Positions 37,174 to 45,464 of a DNA stretch of 64,000 bases are shown here, piece after piece (the first letter of the stretch is position 1; the number at the start of each line of letters is the position of its first letter). This stretch comes from Pseudomonas nabeulensis (GTDB lineage: Bacteria; Pseudomonadota; Gammaproteobacteria; Pseudomonadales; Pseudomonadaceae). The notes beneath the pieces are model-generated. The model saw only the letters and a program-made list of their open reading frames with translations. It was not told the DNA's origin and ran no database searches. Where the stretch lies: positions 1 through 64,000 of the forward strand of contig NZ_QUZT01000020.1 of the NCBI RefSeq assembly GCF_004682045.1. The letters run 5' to 3'. Made by a program: the position numbers and the translations under genes.

Positions 37174-37929
37174 ATGAATCACCTGGAACAACGGCTGCGC
37201 GAAGACCTCGCCGCGTGTTATCGACTGGTCGCCCACTACCGCATGAGCGACCTGATTTTTACCCATCTGTCCGTGCGCATCCCCGGCCCCGAGCATCACT
37301 TCCTGATCAATCCCTACGGCCTGTTGTTTGAGGAAATCACTGCCTCCAATCTGGTCAAAATCGATATGCAGGGCCAACCGGTCGACGCCCACTCGCAGCG
37401 GGTCAACCCGGCCGGTTTCGTGATTCACAGCGCCATTCACGCCGCCCGCGAAGACGCCCAGTGCGTACTGCACACCCACACCCGCGCCGGCTGCGCGGTG
37501 GCCTGCCAGCCGGAGGGGCTGCTGCCGCTCAACCAGTTCGCCCTGACCTTCCACAAGCGCATCGGCTATCACACCTATGAAGGCGTGGCCCTCGACCTGG
37601 ATGAACAAGCGCGACTGGTGGCCGACCTGGCCGACAATGACGTGATGATCCTGCGCAACCACGGCCTGCTGACCGTTGGCCGCAGCGTTGCCGAAGCGTT
37701 CATACGCCTGTTCTATCTGGAAAAAGCCTGTGAAGTGCAAATTGCGGCCCAGGCCGGTGGCGCATTGATCCTGCCCGAGCGTGCCGTGTGCGAGCGCACC
37801 CGCGCCCAGCTCAACGAGCCGAATCGGCAACGCAGCACGCGAGAGCTTGATAACACGGATGGTATTGAACTGGCCTGGCGCGCCTTGTTGCGTCAACTCG
37901 AACGCATCGCCCCGGATTATCGCCAGTGA
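37174..37929 (+). CDS. class II aldolase/adducin-family protein
   Basis: This is a 251-residue zinc-dependent aldolase-fold protein. Metal ligands are suggested by LHTHTRAG and by the later RNHGLLTVGR, with the early SDLIFTHLSVRIP segment matching the class II fold. Family members cleave phosphorylated sugars or decarboxylate keto-acids, so the reaction is not fixed by sequence alone. AGGAA precedes the ATG. Its stop overlaps the dehydrogenase start (GTGA), so the two are coupled. Confidence 0.9.
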   Translation: MNHLEQRLREDLAACYRLVAHYRMSDLIFTHLSVRIPGPEHHFLINPYGLLFEEITASNLVKIDMQGQPVDAHSQRVNPAGFVIHSAIHAAREDAQCVLHTHTRAGCAVACQPEGLLPLNQFALTFHKRIGYHTYEGVALDLDEQARLVADLADNDVMILRNHGLLTVGRSVAEAFIRLFYLEKACEVQIAAQAGGALILPERAVCERTRAQLNEPNRQRSTRELDNTDGIELAWRALLRQLERIAPDYRQ

Positions 37930-38873
37930 GCCGGCCATTGACCGTGGCCTTGCTGAGCGCCAGCGACGACATGAGCGCCATGGCCGAAGCCTGGCGCGCC
38001 CGCCATCCCGGCCACGACGTGCGCTTGGCACAGGCGCTGGGTGATCCCGCCGAGATCGACGTGGCGGTGTGCTGGTTTCCGCCACCCGGCGTGCTGGCCA
38101 GCCTGCCGCGCCTGCGCTTGATTCAATCGGTCGGCGCGGGCATCGAACATCTACTGCACGACCCGCTGTTGCCGCGCCACCTGCCGGCCTTTCGCATCAT
38201 CGACCCGCAAATGGCCGAGGGCATGGCGGCCTATGTCAGTTGGGCGGTAATCAGCGCCCAACGCGGCATGTCGCGCTATACCGAGGCGCAACGCGCAGGC
38301 CTATGGGCGACGGCCGAGGTTGAGCCGCCTCGGCAGCATCGGGTAGGCATTCTCGGCTTGGGAGCATTGGGGCTCAACTGCGCCCGTACGCTCAGCGCCT
38401 TGGGCTACCGCGTGGTCGGTTGGAGTCGCAGCGCCAAGCCGGACCTGCCGGCGGCGGTCGAGGGCTTTGTCGGCGCGGCACAACTGCCGGCATTCCTCGG
38501 GCGTTGCGACAGCCTGGTGTGTTTGCTACCGCTCACTGCGCAGACTCACGGTATGCTCGATGCCGCGCTGTTTGCCCAGTTGCCCGTTGGTGCGCACTTG
38601 ATCAACGTTGGGCGTGGCGACCATTTGGTGGAGGCGGACCTGCTGGCAGCGCTGTCCAGCGGCCAACTGGGGTTGGCGACCCTGGATACGTTCAGCGTCG
38701 AACCCTTGCCTGCCGGGCATGCGTTTTGGGGGCATCCGCAGGTGCGGATCACCCCGCATGTCGCCACGCGCACGCCGCTCGACGTGATCGCCGCGCAACT
38801 ATTGGAGAACTTGCAGGGATTGAGCCACGACACCCCCTCAGCCCGCCAAGTGAACTGGGCCCGTGGCTACTGA
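37926..38873 (+). CDS. D-2-hydroxyacid dehydrogenase, GhrA-like
   Basis: This is a 315-residue NAD(P)-dependent 2-hydroxyacid dehydrogenase resembling glyoxylate/hydroxypyruvate reductase A. It shows the nucleotide-binding GILGLGALGLNCARTLSALG, the SLVCLLPLTAQTHGM segment, the substrate-binding Arg in INVGRGDHLVE and the C-terminal catalytic His in ITPHVA. The start is GTG at 37926 within the aldolase stop. It would reduce a 2-keto acid released upstream or oxidise the hydroxy acid. Confidence 0.9.
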   Translation: MSRPLTVALLSASDDMSAMAEAWRARHPGHDVRLAQALGDPAEIDVAVCWFPPPGVLASLPRLRLIQSVGAGIEHLLHDPLLPRHLPAFRIIDPQMAEGMAAYVSWAVISAQRGMSRYTEAQRAGLWATAEVEPPRQHRVGILGLGALGLNCARTLSALGYRVVGWSRSAKPDLPAAVEGFVGAAQLPAFLGRCDSLVCLLPLTAQTHGMLDAALFAQLPVGAHLINVGRGDHLVEADLLAALSSGQLGLATLDTFSVEPLPAGHAFWGHPQVRITPHVATRTPLDVIAAQLLENLQGLSHDTPSARQVNWARGY

Positions 38874-38905
38874 CGCCGAATAAACGCCTGAGGTATTGTG
38901 CGCCC

Positions 38906-39829
38906 ATGAACCTACGCCGAATCGAATGCTTCCTCGCCATCGTGGACGCCGGCACCGTGACGGCGGCGGCGGCCGCGTTGCATGTGGCCCAACCGGCCCT
39001 GAGCCGGCAGGTGCAGACACTCGAATCCGAACTGGGCCTGCAGTTGTTCACCCACCAACGCAACCGCCTGCAACTCACCCCCGCCGGCCATGAACTGGTG
39101 GGCCTGGCGCGGCACCTGCTCGACACGGCGCGCTCGGTTAAATCCGCCGCCCATAGCTGGTCGGCGGGGTGCGTGCGCAAACTCAAATTGGCGGCCACCC
39201 CCGCCACCATCGCCGGACTGATCGCGCCGTTTATCACCACCCTCGACGCCGACGACCCGTTGATCCTCACCCAGGAAGCACGCCCGGTCCAGTTGCACGA
39301 AATGCTCCATTCCGGCACCGACATGGTGATCTCGCCCACCCACATGAGCGAAGACTTTGCCCATATGCGCCTGGGCGCCGTGCCGCTGCGCGCCTACGTC
39401 AGCCATGACCACCCTTGGGCCCTGGCGCGCAAAACCGTGGTGACCCTCGACGAACTGGTGCGCCAACCCCTGCTGCTGCACAGCAACCAAAGCATCGCCC
39501 GCCAGGAACTGGACATGGCCATGTCCCACGCCGGGCTGGCCTACGGCAGGATCGAAGAATGCGACCAGGCCATGACCATCCAGGCCCTGGCCGCCAATGG
39601 CCGAGGGGTCGGCGTGGTCACCGACCCACCGGGCTACCCCGGTTGGCACGCGAAGGTCCGCGTCGACGCAAATGCCAGTGAGTTTCTCGGGATCACCCTG
39701 CACGCGGCCTGGAACCACCAGCACTACAGCACCCAGACGCTGGGCAGCCTGGCGGCGCGGTTGCGGGATTTCATGTTGGCGAGTCATGCGTTGTTGGAGC
39801 AGCGGTTGATGGAGGCGGACACCCGGTAA
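38906..39829 (+). CDS. LysR-family regulator of the preceding catabolic locus
   Basis: This is a 307-residue LysR regulator. Its helix-turn-helix region is NLRRIECFLAIVDAGTVTAA followed by AAALHVAQPALSRQVQTLES, and it has a LysR substrate-binding domain. It is only 33 bp downstream of the dehydrogenase gene and transcribed with the cluster, so it may be part of the operon rather than divergent from it. It most likely controls the deacylase-porin-symporter-aldolase-dehydrogenase genes. Confidence 0.9.
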   Translation: MNLRRIECFLAIVDAGTVTAAAAALHVAQPALSRQVQTLESELGLQLFTHQRNRLQLTPAGHELVGLARHLLDTARSVKSAAHSWSAGCVRKLKLAATPATIAGLIAPFITTLDADDPLILTQEARPVQLHEMLHSGTDMVISPTHMSEDFAHMRLGAVPLRAYVSHDHPWALARKTVVTLDELVRQPLLLHSNQSIARQELDMAMSHAGLAYGRIEECDQAMTIQALAANGRGVGVVTDPPGYPGWHAKVRVDANASEFLGITLHAAWNHQHYSTQTLGSLAARLRDFMLASHALLEQRLMEADTR

Positions 39830-39873
39830 CAGTGGTGCGTCAGTCGCTGGGCAACAAGCCGTTAGCGTTAGTT

Positions 39874-40326
39874 TTACTCCACCGGCCGACTATTAAGAAA
39901 AACACTCACGGCGGTGTAATCACTGCCATTAGCGTGTCGGTACAGCGTTTTGCTGTGATACGCAGAAACATCACCCGTGACCGCGACGGTAATACCTTGC
40001 TCACTCACATCCACCTTTGCAGATGGATCGCGGGTAACCAGAAACGGGTTGGTATTTTCCAGCGCAGCTAAAATTTCATTGTCAGCGTCTATGTTCCGAT
40101 AAACGTAATACCGATAACTGAATGGAACCGTAGCGCCACCCCGGTCATCCTTGATGCCATAAATTGAAGCGCCACTGCTGATCGGAACCCGAAGTACCAC
40201 CTCACTCAACTGCGCATGCCCCGGCGAAAGCAGCCAAGTGCCGCCGATGTAGGCTAGGCACAAGGTCAACAGGATTGTTGTGACTATTGAATAAAGTGAT
40301 TTTTTAGTAGTGTCTGAACCTGGCAT
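39874..40326 (-). CDS. membrane-anchored partner of the toxin-44-like protein, putative immunity protein
   Basis: This is a 150-residue protein with one N-terminal membrane segment (about residues 10-33, SLYSIVTTILLTLCLAYIGG) and a soluble domain that would face the periplasm. It matches no family I recognise. Its start codon lies inside the end of the toxin-44-like gene (23-nt overlap), the usual arrangement for a toxin followed by its immunity gene. If it is the immunity protein, its location predicts that the toxin acts in the periplasm or at the membrane. The local base composition is visibly AT-richer than in its neighbours. Confidence 0.7.
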   Translation of the reverse strand: MPGSDTTKKSLYSIVTTILLTLCLAYIGGTWLLSPGHAQLSEVVLRVPISSGASIYGIKDDRGGATVPFSYRYYVYRNIDADNEILAALENTNPFLVTRDPSAKVDVSEQGITVAVTGDVSAYHSKTLYRHANGSDYTAVSVFLNSRPVE

Positions 40327-40687
40327 ATTTCATTCCTTCCTTGATCCAATACTGGTCGACCGGATCATCCCCAAAGGGAGCCTTCCCCCACCAATGTCCA
40401 AACTCGGGTTCATCCGAACCAGCCCTGCTTTGTGCAAATCCGGCAGCGCGCAACAACACTTCTTCACTGAAGCCAGCAGCGATCCCTACTGCGCCGTAGT
40501 GGAAGTTGCCGAAGGCTTCATATTCTTTGGATATCTGCTTGTAGTCCCAAGGACCACGATTGCGGACCTGAGTATAAAACCAAGAGTACATAAACGCTGA
40601 GCCGGGTTTCAGTACATTCTTTTTGTGAAAGGCAATGGCCATATTCGTGTTAAGCGACACACCGGGTGGTGGCGTTGGGTTTGCCAT
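40304..40687 (-). CDS. polymorphic toxin type 44-like domain protein
   Basis: This is a 127-residue protein that begins MANPTPPPGVSLNTNMAIAF and carries the blocks WFYTQVRNRGPWDYKQ (about residues 36-51), FGNFHYGAVGIAAGF (59-73), LLRAAGFAQSRAG (78-90) and FGDDPVDQYWIKEG (105-118). I recognise these as the polymorphic toxin type 44 (Ntox44) pattern, from memory. The domain normally sits at the C-terminus of large Rhs- or T6SS-type proteins; here it stands alone, with only the PPPG-containing linker before it. I chose the ATG at 40687 because AAAGGAGG lies 7 nt upstream. No secretion system is encoded in the window. Confidence 0.75.
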   Translation of the reverse strand: MANPTPPPGVSLNTNMAIAFHKKNVLKPGSAFMYSWFYTQVRNRGPWDYKQISKEYEAFGNFHYGAVGIAAGFSEEVLLRAAGFAQSRAGSDEPEFGHWWGKAPFGDDPVDQYWIKEGMKYARFRHY

Positions 40688-40877
40688 TGGATGCCTCCTT
40701 TGCATTAGGTTTTCCCGGCGGAACCTAGCATTGGAAATGCAGATTTTTGGGTGAAGTAATAATTAAAAGAAAGTTCGCACAACGGCGTAGGACGCAATCT
40801 GTACGACTGCCATCAGAGCACGTCTTTTCCTACAACTCTTTGGGGTTGCTGGTCGGAATTGCGGTCACTAGTCTTTG

Positions 40878-41099
40878 CCGGTCGCTGCCAATTCAGCGAC
40901 CGGATGTGAGAAATCCGAACCTCTCCATTGGCGCAAAAGCGCTCACCGTATACAGTACGGGCGCTTTTGTGTACTCGCTGTTATGGCGGCTGTGCGCGGG
41001 CACGCTTCGGCGTGGCCGAGTTTCTGGGGACTTGGTTTTCTCACTCCGCGTACAGCTGCCACCCACAGTTCGTGAGAAAAACTTGGTGGTGGCTACAAC
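40878..41099 (+). ncRNA. structured leader RNA upstream of the DUF6124-like gene
   Basis: Three strong helices are visible. The first is a perfect 10-bp hairpin, CCGGTCGCTG/CAGCGACCGG (40878-40903). The second (40935-40968) is AAAAGCGC/GCGCTTTT continued after a 3-nt bulge by CCGTA/TACGG. The third is a 15-bp stem, 40985-40999 with 41046-41060, containing two G-U pairs. It encloses CACGC-TTCG-GCGTG (41001-41014), a UUCG tetraloop hairpin. Segment 41058-41063 can alternatively pair with 41088-41093 near the ribosome-binding site, which would break the long stem. No protein in this 410-bp gap is convincing except possibly a 30-codon frame inside it (40983-41075). I believe related leaders precede DUF6124 genes in other pseudomonads, but cannot verify it. 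Confidence 0.6.
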
Positions 41100-41116
41100 T
41101 CTCCAGGAGCTACATC

Positions 41117-41371
41117 ATGATCAAAGACAGTCCTAACCCTCCTTCAGACTCAAACCTGCTCTTCACCCTTCGCTCCAACCTCGATACCGAAACCCTGCTG
41201 GTCAATGCCTCCCAAGATCTGGAATCCATCAATGCCATTGCGGCGCACCTGGCCTTTGAGGTCGAGGGGTCGCAGCGCGGTGTGGTGCTGGGGATTTGTC
41301 GAATGCTGGAGGGGGTGCAACTGATGGTGGATCGAGTGATGGATGAATGCCCTGAGGTTAGGGTTCAATAG
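41117..41371 (+). CDS. DUF6124-like small protein
   Basis: This is an 84-residue soluble, mostly helical protein, starting MIKDSPNPPSDSNLLFTLRS. The Asn/Asp-Pro-Pro start, the segment DTETLLVNASQDLESINAIA and the later LEGVQLMVDRVMDE helix fit the DUF6124 (formerly DUF3077-type) proteins that are common in pseudomonads. It is shorter than typical members (about 110-120). GGAG lies upstream of the ATG, and a long structured leader precedes it. Function is unknown. Confidence 0.75.
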   Translation: MIKDSPNPPSDSNLLFTLRSNLDTETLLVNASQDLESINAIAAHLAFEVEGSQRGVVLGICRMLEGVQLMVDRVMDECPEVRVQ

Positions 41372-41393
41372 CTGCGGCGCCCGTTCAGGCCTC

Positions 41394-41486
41394 ATCGGGA
41401 GCAAGCCCCCTCCCACACTCGTCCTGCGCCAGACACACATTGTATGAACACCGCAGGCCCCCTGTGGGAGGGGGCTTGCTCCCGAT
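41394..41486. repeat. outward-oriented REP pair upstream of the RAYT gene
   Basis: Two REP arms are in the order opposite to the other doublets: ATCGGGAGCAAGCCCC plus CTCCCACA on the left, and the complement, ending GCTTGCTCCCGAT, on the right. Both cores read GGGGGCTTGCTCCC (asymmetric), unlike the GGGGGCTTGCCCCC of most doublets in the window. Confidence 0.9.
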
Positions 41487-41581
41487 AGCGCCCGCCCAGA
41501 CACATCCTGCCAAAAGCCTGCCCATCAGCCTATTGCACAGCCATCTAGCCTCTCAAATCACACCTTGAGAGAGGCCACGGA

Positions 41582-42040
41582 ATGGCAGACTTACCCGCTT
41601 CACACCGCCTGCGCATCGGACGTTTCAGCGAAACCAACCGCATCTACCTCATCACCACCAACACCCACGAACGCATACCAATCTTTAGCGACTTTCAGTT
41701 GGGTAGGCTGGTGGTGTGGCAATTTCGGCTAGCTCAGTATCAGGGGATGGCGAACTCGCTGGCGTGGGTGATCATGCCTGACCACATCCACTGGATCATT
41801 GAGCTGAAAAAGGGCTCCCTGGCGGATCTGATGTGCCAGGTAAAATCCAAGAGTACGCGGACCGTCAATGGTGCGAATGGCCGCAAGGGTAGGCTTTGGC
41901 AGGAAGGCTTTCACGACCGGGCACTGCGCAAGGAAGATGACTTAGTAAAAATGGCCCGCTATGTAGTAGCCAATCCGTTGCGTGCGGGCCTGGTGGAGCG
42001 AATTGGCGACTACCCACTATGGGATGCCATCTGGATCTAA
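41582..42040 (+). CDS. REP-associated tyrosine transposase (RAYT)
   Basis: This is a 152-residue Y1-type transposase of the IS200/IS605-like RAYT group, thought to mobilise REP sequences. The metal-binding HUH-type motif is HIH in MPDHIHWIIELK (His68, His70). The candidate catalytic Tyr127 lies in MARYVVANPLRAGLV, followed by the C-terminal YPLWDA motif. It is flanked upstream by an outward REP pair (41394-41486) and downstream by a REPIN (42059-42147). All catalytic residues seem intact and the length is usual for the family. Confidence 0.93.
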   Translation: MADLPASHRLRIGRFSETNRIYLITTNTHERIPIFSDFQLGRLVVWQFRLAQYQGMANSLAWVIMPDHIHWIIELKKGSLADLMCQVKSKSTRTVNGANGRKGRLWQEGFHDRALRKEDDLVKMARYVVANPLRAGLVERIGDYPLWDAIWI

Positions 42041-42058
42041 CATACAACACAGTTCAAA

Positions 42059-42147
42059 TGTGGGAGGGGGCTTGCCCCCGATTGCAGTGGTTCAGTTGAT
42101 ACATATGTGACTGATACACCGCTAATCGGGGGCAAGCCCCCTCCCAC
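42059..42147. repeat. REP doublet (REPIN) downstream of the RAYT gene
   Basis: Inward arrangement with the core GGGGGCTTGCCCCC. It starts 19 bp after the RAYT stop and ends 16 bp before the stop of the convergent amidohydrolase gene. Confidence 0.92.
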
Positions 42148-42162
42148 CTTTTTAACCGCATT

Positions 42163-43446
42163 TCAGGCGGCGAGTTTGCCGCTGGCGATTGCAGCGGAGG
42201 CGGCGACCATTGCCCTGAGCAACACCGCACACCCCGCCGCCAAATCATCCGGCGCGGCATTCTCGATTTCGTTATGGCTGATGCCCCCCTCACACGGCAC
42301 AAAAATCATCCCCGCCGGGCCCAGCTCAGCCACGAAGATCGCGTCGTGACCTGCCCCGCTGACGATGTCCATGTTCGACAGGCCCAACCCATTTGCAGCG
42401 TCACGCACAGCGTCCACGCAGCCTGTGTCGAAGTACAGCGGCGGGAAGTCCGCCGTGGGCTCCATCTCAAAACTCAAACCGTGTTTGCCACAGGTCTCGT
42501 CGATCACCTTGCGCACCTGGGCAATCATCGAATCCAGCCGTGCCGGTTCCAGATGACGGAAGTCCAGGGTCATGCGCACTTCGCCGGGAATCACATTGCG
42601 CGAACCGGGATACGCTTGCAGGCAACCCACCGTGCCACACGCATGGGGCTGATGCCCGAGCGCTGCCGCGTTTACCGCAGCAACGACAGCGGCGGCACCG
42701 ACCAGGGCATCCTTGCGCAGATGCATCGGCGTCGGCCCCGCATGGGCTTCGACACCCCGCAATTTCAGGTCGAACCACTTCTGCCCCAGTGCGCCCAGGA
42801 CCACGCCGATGGTTTTTTTCTCGTCCTCAAGGATCGGGCCTTGTTCGATATGCGCTTCGAAATAGGCGCCGACTTTATGCCCACTTTCCGGACGTGTTCC
42901 CGCATACCCGATGGCGTTCAACGCCTCCCCCACCGTGATGCCATCCGCGTCAACCTTGGCCAGGGTATCGGCCAAGGTGAATTTCTCGGCAAATACCCCT
43001 GAGCCCATCATGCACGGCGGAAAACGCGAGCCCTCTTCGTTGGTCCACACCACCACTTCCAGCGGGGCCTCGGTTTCCACGTTCAGGTCGTTCAACGTAC
43101 GCAACACTTCCACCCCGGCCAGCACGCCAAAGCAGCCATCGAACTTGCCACCGGTGGGTTGGGTGTCGATATGGCTGCCAGTCATCACCGGCGGCAGGTT
43201 AGGGTTACGGCCGGGGCGGCGGGCGAAGATATTGCCGATGCCGTCGATGGTCACGGTGCAGCCGGCCTCTTCGCACCACTGTACAAACAGGTCGCGGGCC
43301 TTGCGGTCGAGGTCGGTGAGGGCCAGGCGACATACGCCGCCCTTGGGGGTGGCGCCGAGCTGGGCCAGGTCCATCAGGGACTGCCACAAGCGGTCGCGGT
43401 TGATGTGCTGATGGGTGGATTGCAGAACGTCGAGCGCAGCGTTCAT
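42163..43446 (-). CDS. N-carbamoyl-beta-alanine amidohydrolase (beta-ureidopropionase)
   Basis: This is a 427-residue M20-like Zn amidase that hydrolyses N-carbamoyl-beta-alanine to beta-alanine, CO2 and ammonia, the last step of reductive uracil/thymine breakdown. Metal-site motifs are GSHIDTQPTGGKFDG and WTNEEGSRFPP. The protein is in the hydantoinase/carbamoylase (HyuC, AllC) family, whose members differ in substrate; the assignment rests on the neighbouring dihydropyrimidinase and PreT/PreA. It lies 32 nt downstream of the permease gene and should share its transcript. Confidence 0.9.
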   Translation of the reverse strand: MNAALDVLQSTHQHINRDRLWQSLMDLAQLGATPKGGVCRLALTDLDRKARDLFVQWCEEAGCTVTIDGIGNIFARRPGRNPNLPPVMTGSHIDTQPTGGKFDGCFGVLAGVEVLRTLNDLNVETEAPLEVVVWTNEEGSRFPPCMMGSGVFAEKFTLADTLAKVDADGITVGEALNAIGYAGTRPESGHKVGAYFEAHIEQGPILEDEKKTIGVVLGALGQKWFDLKLRGVEAHAGPTPMHLRKDALVGAAAVVAAVNAAALGHQPHACGTVGCLQAYPGSRNVIPGEVRMTLDFRHLEPARLDSMIAQVRKVIDETCGKHGLSFEMEPTADFPPLYFDTGCVDAVRDAANGLGLSNMDIVSGAGHDAIFVAELGPAGMIFVPCEGGISHNEIENAAPDDLAAGCAVLLRAMVAASAAIASGKLAA

Positions 43447-43478
43447 GGGGATCTCCTCAGGCTACTTTTCTTATGGTT

Positions 43479-44972
43479 TTACTCGGTCAATGTGGACTTG
43501 GCGGGCACCGGGCTGACGCCGCGCTTGGCATTCAGGCCGTAGTACAACAACCCACCCAACGCCGACCCGGTAAACCAGCCATAGCTGTAGAACCAGCTGA
43601 ATGCGTCACTGCCCAACGACAGCACCGTGAGCACCACCGGCACGCCAAACGCGATAAACCCGCTCCAGTTCCACGCCGGGTATGCGTCGTCGCGGTACAA
43701 ACCAGCGAGGTCGAGTTGCTGTTTGCGGGTGATGAAATAGTCCACCACCATGATCCCGGCGATGGGGCCCAGCAGGCTCGAGTACCCGAGCAGCCAGTTA
43801 GAATAGACCGTCTCCAGGCTCACATCGGAAACGATTAACCCAAGTTTTTTCAGCAACTCATGGGCCATCAGCGCCAACCCCACCAGGCCCGTGAGGATCA
43901 CGGCGGTGGTGCGGTTGATCAGCTTGGGCGCGATGTTCTGGAAATCGTTGGTGGGCGAGACGATGTTCGCCGCCGTGTTGGTGGACAAGGTGGCGATGAT
44001 GATCAGCAGCATCGCGATGGCCACCCACACTGGGCTCTGGATATGCCCGATCAAGGTCACCGGATCCGACACGCTCACGCCCACCAGTTTCACCGATGCA
44101 GCGGTCATGATCACGCCCAGCGCAGCAAACAGGAACATGGTCAGCGGCAGGCCGAAAATCTGCCCCAGGATCTGGTCCTTCTGGCTTTTGGCGTAACGGC
44201 TAAAGTCCGGAATATTCAGCGATAACGTAGCCCAAAACCCCACCATCGCGGTCAGGCCGGCCATGAAGTAACCGGTGAGGCTCGCGCCTTCCGGACGCTT
44301 GGGCGGGATCGCCATCAATTCGCTGATGGACACATTCGGCATCGCCCACACCAACAGGCCAATCCCCACCGCCACCAGCAGCGGTGCCGACAAGGTTTCC
44401 AGGCGCTTGATCGACTCGGCGCCCCGCAGCACCACCCACAGGTTCAGGCACCAGAAAATCATGAAGCCAATCACTTCACCGGTGCCGCCGAGGGACTTCC
44501 AGCCCTCGAAAATCGAGCCCAGGAACAGGTGGATCGCCAACCCACCGAACATCGTCTGGATACCGAACCAGCCACACGCCACCAGCGCCCGAATCAGGCA
44601 CGGCACGTTGGAGCCGAGGATGCCAAAGGACGAACGCAGCAACACCGGAAACGGGATGCCGTATTTGGTCCCTGGGAACGCGTTAAGGGTCAGCGGGATC
44701 AGCACGACAATGTTGGCCAGCAGGATCGCCATCAGCGCCTCGCCCACCGACAAGCCAAAGTACGCGGTGAGCACCCCGCCCAACGTATAGGTGGGCACAC
44801 AGATCGACATGCCGACCCACAGTGCGGTGATGTGCCATTTGTTCCAGGTTCGTTCGTGCACCTTGGTCGGTGCCATGTCGTGGTTGTAACGAGGGCTGTC
44901 GAGGACGTCGGGGCCGGCGTCGAGTTCGTACAGGCCGTTGCGTTCTATGACTTGCGATCTGTTCTGTTGCAT
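43479..44972 (-). CDS. NCS1-family nucleobase/hydantoin permease
   Basis: This is a 497-residue inner-membrane symporter of the nucleobase:cation symporter-1 family, probably importing uracil, thymine or dihydropyrimidines. It shows the NCS1 start WNKWHITALWVGMSICVPTY, about 12 spans, GIPFPVLLRSSFGILGSNVP and the later NIPDFSRYAKSQKDQ. The sequence ends in a short cytosolic tail. The ATG at 44972 has GGAG upstream. It is divergent from the dihydropyrimidinase gene. Confidence 0.93.
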   Translation of the reverse strand: MQQNRSQVIERNGLYELDAGPDVLDSPRYNHDMAPTKVHERTWNKWHITALWVGMSICVPTYTLGGVLTAYFGLSVGEALMAILLANIVVLIPLTLNAFPGTKYGIPFPVLLRSSFGILGSNVPCLIRALVACGWFGIQTMFGGLAIHLFLGSIFEGWKSLGGTGEVIGFMIFWCLNLWVVLRGAESIKRLETLSAPLLVAVGIGLLVWAMPNVSISELMAIPPKRPEGASLTGYFMAGLTAMVGFWATLSLNIPDFSRYAKSQKDQILGQIFGLPLTMFLFAALGVIMTAASVKLVGVSVSDPVTLIGHIQSPVWVAIAMLLIIIATLSTNTAANIVSPTNDFQNIAPKLINRTTAVILTGLVGLALMAHELLKKLGLIVSDVSLETVYSNWLLGYSSLLGPIAGIMVVDYFITRKQQLDLAGLYRDDAYPAWNWSGFIAFGVPVVLTVLSLGSDAFSWFYSYGWFTGSALGGLLYYGLNAKRGVSPVPAKSTLTE

Positions 44973-45464
44973 GGCCGCTCCACGGTTTTTTCGAATTATT
45001 GTTGCTCATCCGATGCGTGCACCGAATGGCCGGAGTACCTCGTAAACAACATGACATCACGGGCCCGGCCAGCCGCCACTGCACTCAATAATCGTGCCGA
45101 CCACTGCTCTTGAACCCGCACCGCTTATATAACTGGCTGATGTTATTCAGCTTTCCGATTGAGCCTTCGGTACTTGCCGCCTTACTCAGGCTAAATAACG
45201 CGGAAGTTGTCCGAACCCTCAGGACTCAATCTGGTGCAACACAATTATTTTTATTTACCGCGCTCGTCAAGAGGCACGTCTCAAGCGTCTGATTTGCAAT
45301 AAGAAATGTTGCTCAATTTGCGAACCTGTCAAGTGCGTCAAAATGGTGAATGGCCGCCACATTTTGGTGATTTTCATTTTTTATCGTTATAAATCAATAA
45401 ATTAAACCAGATATAAGCTTATGAAAAATCTTCTTGCCCAATCGAAAAACTCGGGCTAGTTTCT

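Noticed and set aside
40747..41136. 129-codon frame across the structured leader
   Set aside because: Three overlapping frames are open here without ribosome-binding sites. The RNA structure explains the sequence better than a protein. The 30-codon frame at 40983 is kept only as a possibility.
39830..42050. Prophage or integrated element around the toxin pair
   Set aside because: No integrase, phage structural gene or flanking att-like direct repeats are visible; only REPs and a RAYT.
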